Assembly: GCF_900115155.1 (NCBI RefSeq)
Contig: NZ_FOVM01000006.1
Coordinates: 186,001 to 250,000, forward strand
Origin: Mycetocola miduiensis
GTDB taxonomy: Bacteria; Actinomycetota; Actinomycetes; Actinomycetales; Microbacteriaceae
Length of the DNA: 64,000 bases
Direction of reading: 5' to 3'
Shown here: positions 9,354 through 16,779 of the stretch, one piece after another
How positions within the stretch are numbered: position 1 is the stretch's first letter
Layout: each line of letters begins with the position of its first letter
Position numbers and translations under genes: made by a program
The notes under the pieces: model-generated
Told to the model about the DNA's origin: nothing
What the model saw: the letters and a program-made list of their open reading frames with translations, nothing else
The model's database searches: none

Positions 9354-10613
9354 ATGACTGCTGCTGAGCGCCCGAACAAGCACAACCCGAGCACGATGGC
9401 TTTCGCCAGTCAGGCTGTGCACGCCGGCAACGCGATCGACAGCGGGTCGGGGGCGATCCGTACGCCGATCGTGATGGCGAACTCGTATGCGCTGCCGGAG
9501 GATGCGTCCACGATCAGCTGGTCGGGTACGGATGTTCCGTTGTACACCCGCAATTCGGGCGCCAACCAGCTGGGACTCCAGGCCAAGCTCGCCACCCTCG
9601 AGCACGGTGAGGACGCTGTCGTCCTGGCCAGCGGAGTGGCCGCGCTGCACGCCGTCTTTTTCACCGTCCTGAAGTCCGGCGACCATGTCGTCGTGGGCGA
9701 CGTCACCTACGAAGCCATCTACCGGCTGTTCGCCGAACTTCTACCGGAGAAGTACGGCATCACGGCGACCTTCGTCGACGCGGCCGACCCTGAGGCGGTC
9801 CGTGCGGCGATCCGCCCCGACACTGCCCTGGTGCATGTCGAGGTGATCGGCAACCCGACCACCAAAGTCACCGACATCGCCGCCGTCGCGGCGATCGCGC
9901 ACGAGGCCAGCGCCCTCCTCAGCGTCGACTCGACCTTCACCCCGCCGCCGCTTTTCCGCCCGCTCGAACACGGCGCCGATCTCGTCGTCCATTCACTCAC
10001 CAAATACATCAACGGGCACGGCGACGCGATGGGCGGAGCGGTGATCGGCCGTTCAGATCTGGTCCGGCGAATCAAAGGGGATGCGATGGTCGACGTCGGC
10101 GGGGTGATCTCACCGTTCAATGCGTGGCTGATCATGCGCGGTTCGGTGACGCTGCCGTTGCGGCTGGCCCAGCACTCGGCTTCGGCGCAGAGGATCGCCG
10201 AGTTCCTGGCGGCCGACCCGCGGGTCGCGTTCGTTGCCTATCCCGGCCTGGCGGCGCATCCGCAGCACGACCTCGCTGCGCGCCAGTTCGAGGGGAGAGG
10301 TTTCGGAGGCATGCTGGCCTTCGCCGTCACAGGGGACTCGGCAACCCAGGACAGGTTCGTCGCCAACCTGCGGGTGATCACCTCGGCTGTGTCCCTCGGC
10401 CACGACGAATCGCTCGTCGTCCACGTTGCCGGCGGGGCGGATGCCGGGCCGCGGGTCGCGTACTACCCGGAAGAGTTCCGCACGTTCGGGCACCTGCGCC
10501 TCTCCGTAGGGCTCGAGGATGCCGACGACCTTCTCGCAGACGTTGAAGCAGCCCTCGACGCCACCCTGGGTGCCGCCCCCGATTCCCGTGACGCGGAGGC
10601 AACGACACCCTAA
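9354..10613 (+). CDS. trans-sulfuration family PLP enzyme (Cys/Met metabolism)
   Basis: A 419-residue pyridoxal-phosphate enzyme of the cystathionine gamma-synthase/methionine gamma-lyase family. Signs are the N-terminal TMAFASQAVHAGN and IVMANSYAL, the phosphate-binding region (VLASGVAALHAVFFTVLKSG), VHVEVIGNPTTKVTDI, and the cofactor lysine in VHSLTKYINGHGD (about Lys217). The end contains TFGHLRLSVGLEDADDLLAD, usual for the family. The family includes synthases, beta-lyases and gamma-lyases that differ in few residues, so the exact reaction is left open. It is transcribed alone; TAGCCT at 9342-9347 sits 6 nt before the ATG and suggests a leaderless mRNA. Confidence 0.9.
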   Translation: MTAAERPNKHNPSTMAFASQAVHAGNAIDSGSGAIRTPIVMANSYALPEDASTISWSGTDVPLYTRNSGANQLGLQAKLATLEHGEDAVVLASGVAALHAVFFTVLKSGDHVVVGDVTYEAIYRLFAELLPEKYGITATFVDAADPEAVRAAIRPDTALVHVEVIGNPTTKVTDIAAVAAIAHEASALLSVDSTFTPPPLFRPLEHGADLVVHSLTKYINGHGDAMGGAVIGRSDLVRRIKGDAMVDVGGVISPFNAWLIMRGSVTLPLRLAQHSASAQRIAEFLAADPRVAFVAYPGLAAHPQHDLAARQFEGRGFGGMLAFAVTGDSATQDRFVANLRVITSAVSLGHDESLVVHVAGGADAGPRVAYYPEEFRTFGHLRLSVGLEDADDLLADVEAALDATLGAAPDSRDAEATTP

Positions 10614-10714
10614 ACATTCGGCACCTCGGATGTGACTTTCGTGTTAATTCCTCACTTTAGACGTGTCAACCCCTCCCAGAGAGCGCAAAATATCCCTAGT
10701 TTGGGTGTTGGGGC

Positions 10715-10730
10715 GCTACGAAGTCGTAGC
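10715..10730 (+). promoter_or_regulatory. small inverted repeat in the upstream region of the 10755 gene
   Basis: GCTACGA and TCGTAGC (10715-10721 and 10724-10730) form a perfect palindrome about 25 nt before the start of the next gene. It could be an operator or a leader hairpin; nothing in the sequence decides between the two. Confidence 0.35.
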
Positions 10731-10754
10731 AGCGAAAGTACAGGGGAGCGAGTG

Positions 10755-11072
10755 ATGAAGACGTCAGGACGACGCGCCGACAAGAGCGATGCAACATGGA
10801 ACCTTCACGTTCATTTCGAAACGGGCAAGATCGACACTGATGTCCTGGTGTCGCTTGACCACCTCCCGGACGACGTTGAACGGGTGGTTCTCAACGGCAG
10901 ACAGATCGGTTACGTCCACCACGTCGAGCCGGTCTATGTTGCCCTCACGGGTCCCGACCTGGCTCGTGCCGTTGAGGTCTCGCAGAAGCTGACCCTCGAC
11001 CAGAGCATTCGGGATCTGCTCAACACGGTGCCCATCGAGGTCATCGACCCGAGTTTGGCGCGGCGCGCCTGA
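10755..11072 (+). CDS. hypothetical protein, 105 aa
   Basis: I do not recognise this protein. It starts at an ATG behind GGGGAG (10743-10748). The chain is soluble, with a beta-rich first half (ATWNLHVHFETGKIDTDVLV), a hairpin-like VVLNGRQIGYVHHVEPVYVA, and an acidic, helical second half. There are no cysteines, no signal peptide and no membrane helix. The upstream gap is AT-richer than its surroundings and holds a small palindrome, so the gene may be individually regulated. Codon use is like that of its neighbours. Confidence 0.65.
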   Translation: MKTSGRRADKSDATWNLHVHFETGKIDTDVLVSLDHLPDDVERVVLNGRQIGYVHHVEPVYVALTGPDLARAVEVSQKLTLDQSIRDLLNTVPIEVIDPSLARRA

Positions 11073-11117
11073 GAAAAGTCGTGGTCGGCGGATACCGGGG
11101 GCACGGCATCCGCCGGC

Positions 11118-11193
11118 CAGGACGCCAGGGCGTTCGCTGCCGCAAAAGCCCTGGCAGTCAGGACGCCAGGGCGTTCGCTGCCGCAAAAGCCCT
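11118..11193 (+). repeat. 35-bp perfect direct repeat with a hairpin across the junction
   Basis: Two identical 35-bp copies at 11118-11152 and 11159-11193, 6 nt apart. The sequence GCCCTGGC (11148-11155), spanning the end of copy 1 and the spacer, pairs with GCCAGGGC (11165-11172) in copy 2 with a 9-nt loop, so the duplication creates a hairpin. It lies between two unknown genes and may act as the terminator of the first. Confidence 0.8.
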
Positions 11194-11243
11194 TCCCGCC
11201 GCAAGGCCTTGATGCGGGTTTGCCGTCGGCGTAGCGTCGGGCC

Positions 11244-11582
11244 ATGACCAACAACGTGAACAACGACGATTACGTCGAGCCTGTCCTTCCCGCCGATGAG
11301 TACGATGGGCGCGAACCTGTTGTCTCTCCGCTCGGCGCCGACGACGACGACCACAACGCCGACTACACGACCACCGGTGAGCCCATCGATTCCCCTGAGC
11401 ACCTGGCCGAAGAGGATCGCCCGCACGCCACGACCGGGAATCCGCTGACCGGTGAGGATGACGTCGAAGCGGGCGCTGACTACACCACGCCGGGCAACCC
11501 GATCACCTCCGTCCAGCACGAGGTTGAAGAGGAGATCCCGCACGCGACCCCCGGAAACAACTCGGCGATTCCCGAAAACTGA
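11244..11582 (+). CDS. acidic repeat protein, 112 aa, unknown function
   Basis: A small, strongly acidic and probably disordered protein. Two halves repeat the same pattern: ADYTTTGEPI ... EDRPHATTGNP, then ADYTTPGNPI ... EEIPHATPGN, with about 38 residues per unit. There are no cysteines, membrane helices or signal peptide. The frame is supported by the internal protein-level repeat and by TAGCGT at 11232-11237, 6 nt before the ATG (leaderless pattern). I know of no function; the composition would fit a stress-related or binding protein, but that is only a guess. Confidence 0.65.
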   Translation: MTNNVNNDDYVEPVLPADEYDGREPVVSPLGADDDDHNADYTTTGEPIDSPEHLAEEDRPHATTGNPLTGEDDVEAGADYTTPGNPITSVQHEVEEEIPHATPGNNSAIPEN

Positions 11583-11707
11583 TGTGGGTGGCACTTTTCC
11601 GGCGTCTTGCCGGCATTCCGGCGCGCCGCCGTTACCGCCGAACCGGGGCCAAAATGGTGGCGACTGCTAGCCTCCAATCGGGGTAACCGGCAGAGAGAAA
11701 GACCCGA

Positions 11708-13030
11708 ATGGCTCACCGATTCACAAAACTCGCGACGTCCATCGCGGCATCCGCCCTGCTTCTCACCGGATGCGCGACCGGCTCGTCGGCACCAGACGAA
11801 CCCATCACCCTCTCGTTCCGGCTCTGGGACGCGACCGTTGCCGAGGCATATGAGGAGTCCTTCGAGGCCTTCGAGAAGCAGAACCCGGGCATCACGGTCG
11901 ACGTCAACGTCGTCGGCTGGGCCGACTACTGGACCGAGTTGCGCACGGATGTCGCCGACAAAGAGATGGACGACCTGTTCTGGCTGAACAACTCCTACTT
12001 CGGCGCATACGCCGATGCGGGCAAGCTGGTGAACATCGACAAGCTGTTCGGCGACGACGCCGCCGGATTGTGGGAGCCCAGCATCGTCGACCAGTTCACC
12101 CGGGCGGACACGCTCTGGGGCGTGCCCCAGCTGTACGACGCCGGGGTCGCCGTGTACTACAACACCGCACTGCTCGAGAAGGCCGGGATCTCCCCGGAGA
12201 GCCTGGAGAGCCTTACCTGGTCGCCCGACGCCACCCAGGACACCTATCTGGCGGCAGCGCAGGCACTCACCCTCGACGCCGCCGGCGTCTCAGCGGGCAC
12301 GCCGGGCTTTGACGGCACACCGGTGCAGTACGGCACCAACCTCGCCTACGACACCCAGGCGATCATGCTCCCGTTCATCGGGTCGAACGGCGGTGTCTTT
12401 CAGAAAGGCGAGGAGTTCGCTTTCTCTGACCCCAAGACCATCGAGGCTTTCGAATACCTCGTGAACGCGATCGCCTCGGCGAAAGTCGCCCCGCCGGCGT
12501 CGGAGACCAATGCGAACGGCGACTTCAGCCGCGATGCCTTCCTCGAGGGCAGGATGGCAATGTTCCAGTCCGGTCTCTACAACCTTAAGAACGTCGCCGA
12601 TGGTGCCGAGTTCGAGTGGGGGGTTGCTTCGATGCCGACCGGGCCTGCTGGGCGGGTCTCGGTAACCAACGGTGTCGTTGTGGCGGGCAACGCCGAATCG
12701 GAGAAGCACGCTGCCATCGGCAAGCTCCTCACCTGGCTCGGCTCGGAGAAGGCCAACCGGTACCTCGGCGCATCCGGCGCTGCCGTCCCCGCAGTGATGG
12801 ACGCGCAGAAGTCGTACTTCGACTTCTGGAAGGAGGAGGGCGTCTCGGTGAAGCCGTTCTTCGATGTCGTCGAGGGGGAGAAACGAATCGCAGCCCCGAG
12901 GGGTGCCAACTTCGGCAAGGCATTCGAGGAATTCAACCCGATCTTCCAGGAGATCTTCGCAGGCACGGTGGAGCCATCCGTCGGCCTCAAGCAGGCCGAG
13001 GGTGCCGCCAACGCGGCGATTGCGGGCTGA
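11708..13030 (+). CDS. extracellular sugar-binding lipoprotein of an ABC transporter (orphan)
   Basis: A 440-residue family 1 solute-binding protein. It begins with a lipoprotein signal (basic start, hydrophobic core, LLLTGCATG lipobox), so it should be tethered to the outer face of the membrane. The mature part follows the maltose-binding-protein pattern: ITLSFRLWDATVAEAYEESF, WADYWTELRTDVADKEMDDL, and GVPQLYDAGVAVYYNTALLE. It should bind an oligosaccharide or related solute. No permease or ATPase gene lies next to it: the neighbours are an acidic repeat protein and an AbiEi-like gene. It must therefore use a transporter encoded elsewhere or serve as a sensor. The substrate is unknown. Confidence 0.88.
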   Translation: MAHRFTKLATSIAASALLLTGCATGSSAPDEPITLSFRLWDATVAEAYEESFEAFEKQNPGITVDVNVVGWADYWTELRTDVADKEMDDLFWLNNSYFGAYADAGKLVNIDKLFGDDAAGLWEPSIVDQFTRADTLWGVPQLYDAGVAVYYNTALLEKAGISPESLESLTWSPDATQDTYLAAAQALTLDAAGVSAGTPGFDGTPVQYGTNLAYDTQAIMLPFIGSNGGVFQKGEEFAFSDPKTIEAFEYLVNAIASAKVAPPASETNANGDFSRDAFLEGRMAMFQSGLYNLKNVADGAEFEWGVASMPTGPAGRVSVTNGVVVAGNAESEKHAAIGKLLTWLGSEKANRYLGASGAAVPAVMDAQKSYFDFWKEEGVSVKPFFDVVEGEKRIAAPRGANFGKAFEEFNPIFQEIFAGTVEPSVGLKQAEGAANAAIAG

Positions 13031-13086
13031 CCGGCAGGCACGATCCGTTCGTGGTCGGTTGGCGTAGTCACTCGCTCCGGGCTGGT

Positions 13087-14100
13087 TCACGCACTGCGCC
13101 GGGTGTACTTGTCCGTAATGCGTGAAGCGGCGCCCGAGCTGTTGCGCGGAAGCCCCGCGTCCAGGAGGATGCGCGTCAGAAGCGGTGCGCGGAGCGCGTC
13201 GGTCCACAGCCACCGCACCATTCCGTACCTGGCCGCCCGCATCAGATCCTCACGTCTCTTCTCTGCCCACACGATCTCTTCGATCGGTGTTCCCCGCGTG
13301 TAGGCATCGCGGGTGTACTTGGCGAAGCCGTCGAACTCGCCGAGCAACCTGTGCTCCGGCCAGCCGACGTCGGCGTGCCAGAGCGTGCCGTTCCGGTCGA
13401 CGACTGGAAATTGAAGGACGGGCTGCGGGAACCCACAGAGGTGGATCTGCACGCGGCTGGCGGATTCCCCCGGCGAATCCGCCAGGTGTGACGCAAATTC
13501 CACCGCGTAACGCGCCCGCCTGGAACCCGGGGCGGACCCGAGCTGGTCGAGACGGTCGACAAGCATTTCTCGCAACCGGGTCGCGGCATCCGCGGTGCGG
13601 TGCTCTTTGACCGCAAAGGCGAGCCCCGCGTCCAGCGACGCCACGGCAGACATGAAACCCGACCGCCTCGCCAAATCGAGCAGGGTGCGAAGCCTGCTTG
13701 TCACCAGGATGCCGTCGACCTCGACGACGTCCCCATCGAGCAGCGGCGCGTTGTGCCATCGAACGCCGCGGCTGGAACTACGTCGTCGCCCGTCGGCCGT
13801 GAACACATGCACGGCGTCGGGCCACGGGCCGATGATCGGCATGTTCCAGACCGCTGCCGCCGACTCGTAGCCTAAAACGGCGTCGCCTTTGCGGGTCTCG
13901 AGGACGGCGCGCATCTGAAGCAGATACCGGTCGCGGGCGGCCAGTTCGGACCAGATGGATGTCTCCGTGTACACGCCGCGCCGAATGCTCACCAGCGTTC
14001 CTGATTCGCGACCGCGTCGGAGCGACCGACCATCGCCTCCCTTGAGCGCGTCGGCACGGGAGAGGTGGACGCCTTCTGGGTTCCGCAGTGGATCGATCAT
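13087..14100 (-). CDS. AbiEi-like / DUF559-like protein, orphan
   Basis: A 337-residue protein of a type common in actinobacteria. The N-terminal ~70 residues resemble the winged-helix domain of AbiEi antitoxins (SGTLVSIRRGVYTETSIW), followed by ESAAAVWNMPIIGPWPDAVHV and LLDLARRSGFMSAVASLDAGL. The C-terminal part looks like a small nuclease-type fold: HADVGWPEHRLLGEFDGFAK, then EKRREDLMRAARYGMVRWLW, with Asp/Glu and Lys in places compatible with a PD-(D/E)xK core. No AbiEii-type toxin gene is adjacent on either side, so a toxin-antitoxin role is not supported by context. The family is moderately certain; the function is unknown. Confidence 0.65.
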   Translation of the reverse strand: MIDPLRNPEGVHLSRADALKGGDGRSLRRGRESGTLVSIRRGVYTETSIWSELAARDRYLLQMRAVLETRKGDAVLGYESAAAVWNMPIIGPWPDAVHVFTADGRRRSSSRGVRWHNAPLLDGDVVEVDGILVTSRLRTLLDLARRSGFMSAVASLDAGLAFAVKEHRTADAATRLREMLVDRLDQLGSAPGSRRARYAVEFASHLADSPGESASRVQIHLCGFPQPVLQFPVVDRNGTLWHADVGWPEHRLLGEFDGFAKYTRDAYTRGTPIEEIVWAEKRREDLMRAARYGMVRWLWTDALRAPLLTRILLDAGLPRNSSGAASRITDKYTRRSA

Positions 14101-14546
14101 GCCGTCCAGCGTCCTCCACGAGTTCGCATCCGCGTCGATACCCGGGCGCGGTGTGCAATCCGGAACGGTAGACCGCGGCTGTGGGGGAGCGGAAGCCCAG
14201 CGTGCCCTTCTGGGACTGCTTCACGCGGTACGCCGCGTGTTCTCGTCCGAGGCGCGTGAGCAAGTGCAGCAGAGAAGCGCGCCTGGAGCGCATCCGCCGC
14301 TCATGTGGCTACCATTTCACTCGGTGCGGGCCCGCTCATTCGGTACGCCGCGTGTTCCGGTCCGGAACGGGTGAGGCGACGACAGCAACGCGGACGCCAG
14401 AGGCTTGGTAGCGAGCACGTGCACCGATCGGGTAAGCTACTCAGGTTGCCCGTGTGTGCGCATTCTGCCCCCGCACGACGCAACGATGCTAGAACCCTCC
14501 TGCCGCAGATCGTCTGCGGCCGTTCGAGTCCGAAGGAGGTGGGTTA
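14101..14546. other. intergenic region before rpsF
   Basis: 446 bases between the AbiEi-like gene (reading left) and rpsF (reading right), so both promoters should lie here. It holds two copies of the 17-mer CGGTACGCCGCGTGTTC (14226-14242 and 14341-14357) inside longer diverged similarity. The first copy extends into a perfect hairpin, CACGCGG-TACG-CCGCGTG (14222-14239). Further on are a possible -10 for rpsF (TAAGCT, 14433-14438) and a leader hairpin (14503-14519). I see no tRNA and no convincing short gene. Confidence 0.6.
14503..14519 (+). promoter_or_regulatory. hairpin in the rpsF leader, possible S6:S18 binding site
   Basis: CCGCAGA-TCG-TCTGCGG forms a perfect 7-bp stem 28 nt before the rpsF start and just ahead of its AAGGAGG ribosome binding site (14533-14539). 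Many bacteria have an S6:S18-binding element at this place that represses the operon. Position fits, but I cannot confirm the family's conserved loop, so this is only a candidate. Confidence 0.35.
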
Positions 14547-14948
14547 GTGACGCATCAGTATGAACTCATGGTTATCCTCGACCCCGAGATTGACGAGCGC
14601 ACCGTTGCTCCCAGTCTCGACAAGTTCCTCAACGTCATCCGCAACGATGGTGGAACCATCGACAAGGTTGACATCTGGGGCCGTCGTCGACTGGCTTACG
14701 AAATCAACAAGAAGACCGAAGGCATCTACGCCGTCGTCGACTTCACCGCGACGAGCGAAGCCACGGTCGAGCTCGACCGTCAGCTGAAGCTGTCAGAGGC
14801 CGTCATGCGCACCAAGGTGCTGCGGGCTGAAGAAGCTATCGCTCTCGTCGAGTCCGAAGGCAAGCGCGCCGAGGAGAAGGCCGCCCGCAAGGCTGCTGCC
14901 ACCAAGGCCAAGGTCGACGCCAAGCCTGCTGCCGAGAAGGACGCCTAG
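14547..14948 (+). CDS. rpsF: 30S ribosomal protein S6
   Basis: A 133-residue S6 protein with the usual start [16 protein letters not shown] and the core [21 protein letters not shown] long Ala/Lys-rich tail (from about residue 100) is typical of actinobacterial S6. The start is GTG at 14547, preceded by a strong AAGGAGG site. S6 binds 16S rRNA together with S18, whose gene is two places downstream. It is the first gene of the rpsF-ssb-rpsR-rplI operon, with 5 nt to ssb. Confidence 0.97.
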   Translation: MTHQYELMVILDPEIDERTVAPSLDKFLNVIRNDGGTIDKVDIWGRRRLAYEINKKTEGIYAVVDFTATSEATVELDRQLKLSEAVMRTKVLRAEEAIALVESEGKRAEEKAARKAAATKAKVDAKPAAEKDA

Positions 14949-14953
14949 TCCCG

Positions 14954-15472
14954 ATGGCCGGCGAGACCGTCATCACCGTGGTGGGCAACCTCACGTCAGA
15001 CCCCGAGCTGCGTTACACGCAGAACGGGCTGGCGGTTGCCAACTTCACCATCGCTTCCACCCCGCGTAACTACGACCGTGCGTCGAGCGAGTGGAAAGAT
15101 GGCGAAGCACTGTTCCTGCGCGCGAGCGTTTGGCGTGAATTCGCCGAGCATGTCGCCGGATCGCTCACCAAGGGTAGCCGTGTCATCGCTACCGGGCGTC
15201 TGAAGCAGCGTTCGTACGAAACGAAGGAAGGCGAGAAGCGCACCTCGATCGAACTCGAAGTTGACGAGATCGGTCCCTCGCTTCGCTACGCCACCGCACA
15301 GGTGACCCGTGCGCAGTCCTCCGGCGGAGGCGGCGGCCGCGGCCCCGCAGCCGTCCAGCAGGACGAGCCATGGGCAGCCAGCGCTCCGACGGCCGCTCCG
15401 GCCGGCGGCGCAATGGCATCAGGCGACAGCTGGAACACGCCTGGTTCCTACGGCGACGACACCCCCTTCTAA
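14954..15472 (+). CDS. ssb: single-stranded DNA-binding protein
   Basis: A 172-residue SSB. Residues 1-115 form the OB fold ([60 protein letters not shown]). A Gly/Ala/Pro-rich linker follows, and the chain ends with the acidic tip GDDTPF, which recruits replication and repair partners. The protein covers single-stranded DNA at forks as a tetramer. It lies in the classical operon between S6 and S18, and upstream of dnaB, which fits shared control of replication and translation genes. Confidence 0.97.
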   Translation: MAGETVITVVGNLTSDPELRYTQNGLAVANFTIASTPRNYDRASSEWKDGEALFLRASVWREFAEHVAGSLTKGSRVIATGRLKQRSYETKEGEKRTSIELEVDEIGPSLRYATAQVTRAQSSGGGGGRGPAAVQQDEPWAASAPTAAPAGGAMASGDSWNTPGSYGDDTPF

Positions 15473-15532
15473 ACACTTCTCTGCCGAGGGGGCGCTTAAC
15501 TCCTCCACGGCGATTCATCTAAGGAAACCAAT

Positions 15533-15796
15533 ATGGCTGGAAAATCCAGCGGCGCAAGCCGCAAGCCTGTCCGCGGTGGCAAGGGCGGCAAGCCGCTCGC
15601 TCCCGCGAAGGCAATCCGCGTTGGGGTCATCGACTACAAGGATGTCCCCACCCTTCGCAAGTTCATCTCCGAGCGTGGAAAGATCCGCGCACGTCGTATC
15701 ACCGGCGTCTCGGTCCAGGAGCAGCGCCTCATCGCACGTGCCGTCAAGAACGCACGCGAGATGGCACTGCTTCCCTACGCTGGCTCCGGCAGGTAA
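15533..15796 (+). CDS. rpsR: 30S ribosomal protein S18
   Basis: An 87-residue S18 with a basic N-terminus rich in Gly and Lys and the conserved core [20 protein letters not shown] followed by [20 protein letters not shown]. It pairs with S6 on the 30S platform. The sequence has no cysteine, so this is the zinc-free form, like the other small ribosomal proteins coded at 36.3-37.0 kb. AAGGAAAC lies before the ATG. Confidence 0.97.
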   Translation: MAGKSSGASRKPVRGGKGGKPLAPAKAIRVGVIDYKDVPTLRKFISERGKIRARRITGVSVQEQRLIARAVKNAREMALLPYAGSGR

Positions 15797-15806
15797 GGAA
15801 ACCGAC

Positions 15807-16259
15807 ATGTCAAAACTCATCCTCACCCACGAGGTCACTGGCCTCGGTACTCCTGGTGACATCATCGAGGTCAAGAACGGCTACGCACGTAACTACTTGA
15901 TCCCGCAGGGCTTCGGCATTGCGTGGAGCCGGGGTGCTGAAAAGCAGGTCGAGCAGATCAAGGCCGCGCGTGCAGCGCGCGAGCTTGCCACCCTCGAAGA
16001 TGCCCAGGCGCTCAAGACCGCGCTCGAGAGCACCAAGGTCAAGCTTGCCGTCAAGGCCGGCGCAGAAGGCCGCCTGTTCGGTTCGGTCAAGACCACGAAC
16101 GTGGCGGATGCCGTCGCAGCAGCCGGTCTCGGACAGATCGACAAGCGCAAGATCGAGATCTCCTCTCCGATCAAGTCGGTCGGACAGCACGAGGCGACTG
16201 TTCGCCTCCGCGAGGACCTCAGCGCAGTCATCACCCTCCTGGTGGTCGCTGCCAAGTAG
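15807..16259 (+). CDS. rplI: 50S ribosomal protein L9
   Basis: A 150-residue L9 with the two-domain layout: the N-terminal rRNA-binding domain ([40 protein letters not shown]), a long connecting helix, and a C-terminal domain ([16 protein letters not shown]). The start at 15807 follows AAGGAAACC, 10 nt behind the rpsR stop; longer upstream frames are overlaps with ssb and rpsR. It is the last gene before a strong terminator hairpin. Confidence 0.97.
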   Translation: MSKLILTHEVTGLGTPGDIIEVKNGYARNYLIPQGFGIAWSRGAEKQVEQIKAARAARELATLEDAQALKTALESTKVKLAVKAGAEGRLFGSVKTTNVADAVAAAGLGQIDKRKIEISSPIKSVGQHEATVRLREDLSAVITLLVVAAK

Positions 16260-16280
16260 GCACGCTTCTCAGTAACGTCT

Positions 16281-16312
16281 CTGTGGCGACGGGCTCAGGC
16301 CCGTCGCCACAG
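16281..16312 (+). terminator. terminator of the rpsF-rplI operon
   Basis: Perfect 14-bp stem (CTGTGGCGACGGGC at 16281-16294; complement at 16299-16312) with a TCAG loop, 21 nt behind the rplI stop, followed by only a few T residues. This separates the ribosomal operon from dnaB. Confidence 0.88.
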
Positions 16313-16408
16313 GTCGTTAACCGGCGGTGGTTCTGCTGCTGATCCCGTCGGAAGTACCCCCCGAACTGCCGTTGCGTATACCCCGCAAACCCTCGCGGTC
16401 AAGGCTTT

Positions 16409-16605
16409 TTGTGCACAGGCAAACGGTTCGTAAGAGAAGCTTCAACAGGCAGTTCAAAGAGTTTCATCCCACAGCCTGTGGAACTGAATACCCCCGGTCA
16501 GCACGCAATTACCGGAAGAAAAAAGTTCGTTCTCCACAGGTTTGCCCACAGGTTGTGCACACCGCGTGCGGCGTTTCGCCCAATTCATCCACAGAGTTAT
16601 CCACA
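16409..16605. promoter_or_regulatory. cluster of DnaA-box-like sites upstream of dnaB
   Basis: Within 197 bp, in a non-coding gap of 520 bp, lie six 9-mers resembling DnaA boxes: TTGTGCACA (16409-16417), TTCTCCACA (16530-16538), TTGCCCACA (16542-16550), TTGTGCACA (16553-16561), TCATCCACA (16585-16593) and TTATCCACA (16597-16605). The last equals the classic consensus TTATNCACA. A palindrome CCACAG-C-CTGTGG sits at 16469-16481. The stretch is AT-richer than its surroundings. It could be DnaA control of dnaB, a titration site, or an origin-like element; dnaA and dnaN are not in the window. The remaining bases up to dnaB show no gene. Confidence 0.6.
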
Positions 16606-16779
16606 GGGGCATTTGTGCCCCGGGTTGGCTTGCTCATAGTGTGGGGCAGCGCAGGTTCCTACCGGCGTGCGCAGCCGTCTCCGGCCACCGTGTCGGTGGT
16701 TGGGTATTGGCTTCATTGTGAGCATGACGGCCATGCGCCCGCCGGGTTGAACCGGCCCAGCCGCTGAAGGAGGAATTGC

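Noticed and set aside
7707-9686. Reverse-strand open frame of about 659 codons over the CCA enzyme gene
   Set aside because: It lies opposite two clearly assigned genes, and its product is rich in Arg, Gly and His with no domain.
13087-14100. AbiE toxin-antitoxin system
   Set aside because: No nucleotidyltransferase-type AbiEii gene lies on either side.
16327-16767. Open frames in the gap between rplI and dnaB
   Set aside because: No ribosome binding site, unlike codon use, and the stretch carries DnaA-box-like sites; treated as non-coding.
16260-16779. The dnaB upstream region as the chromosomal origin oriC itself
   Set aside because: dnaA, dnaN and rpmH, which normally frame oriC, are not in the window; a DnaA-binding region is supported but not the main origin.
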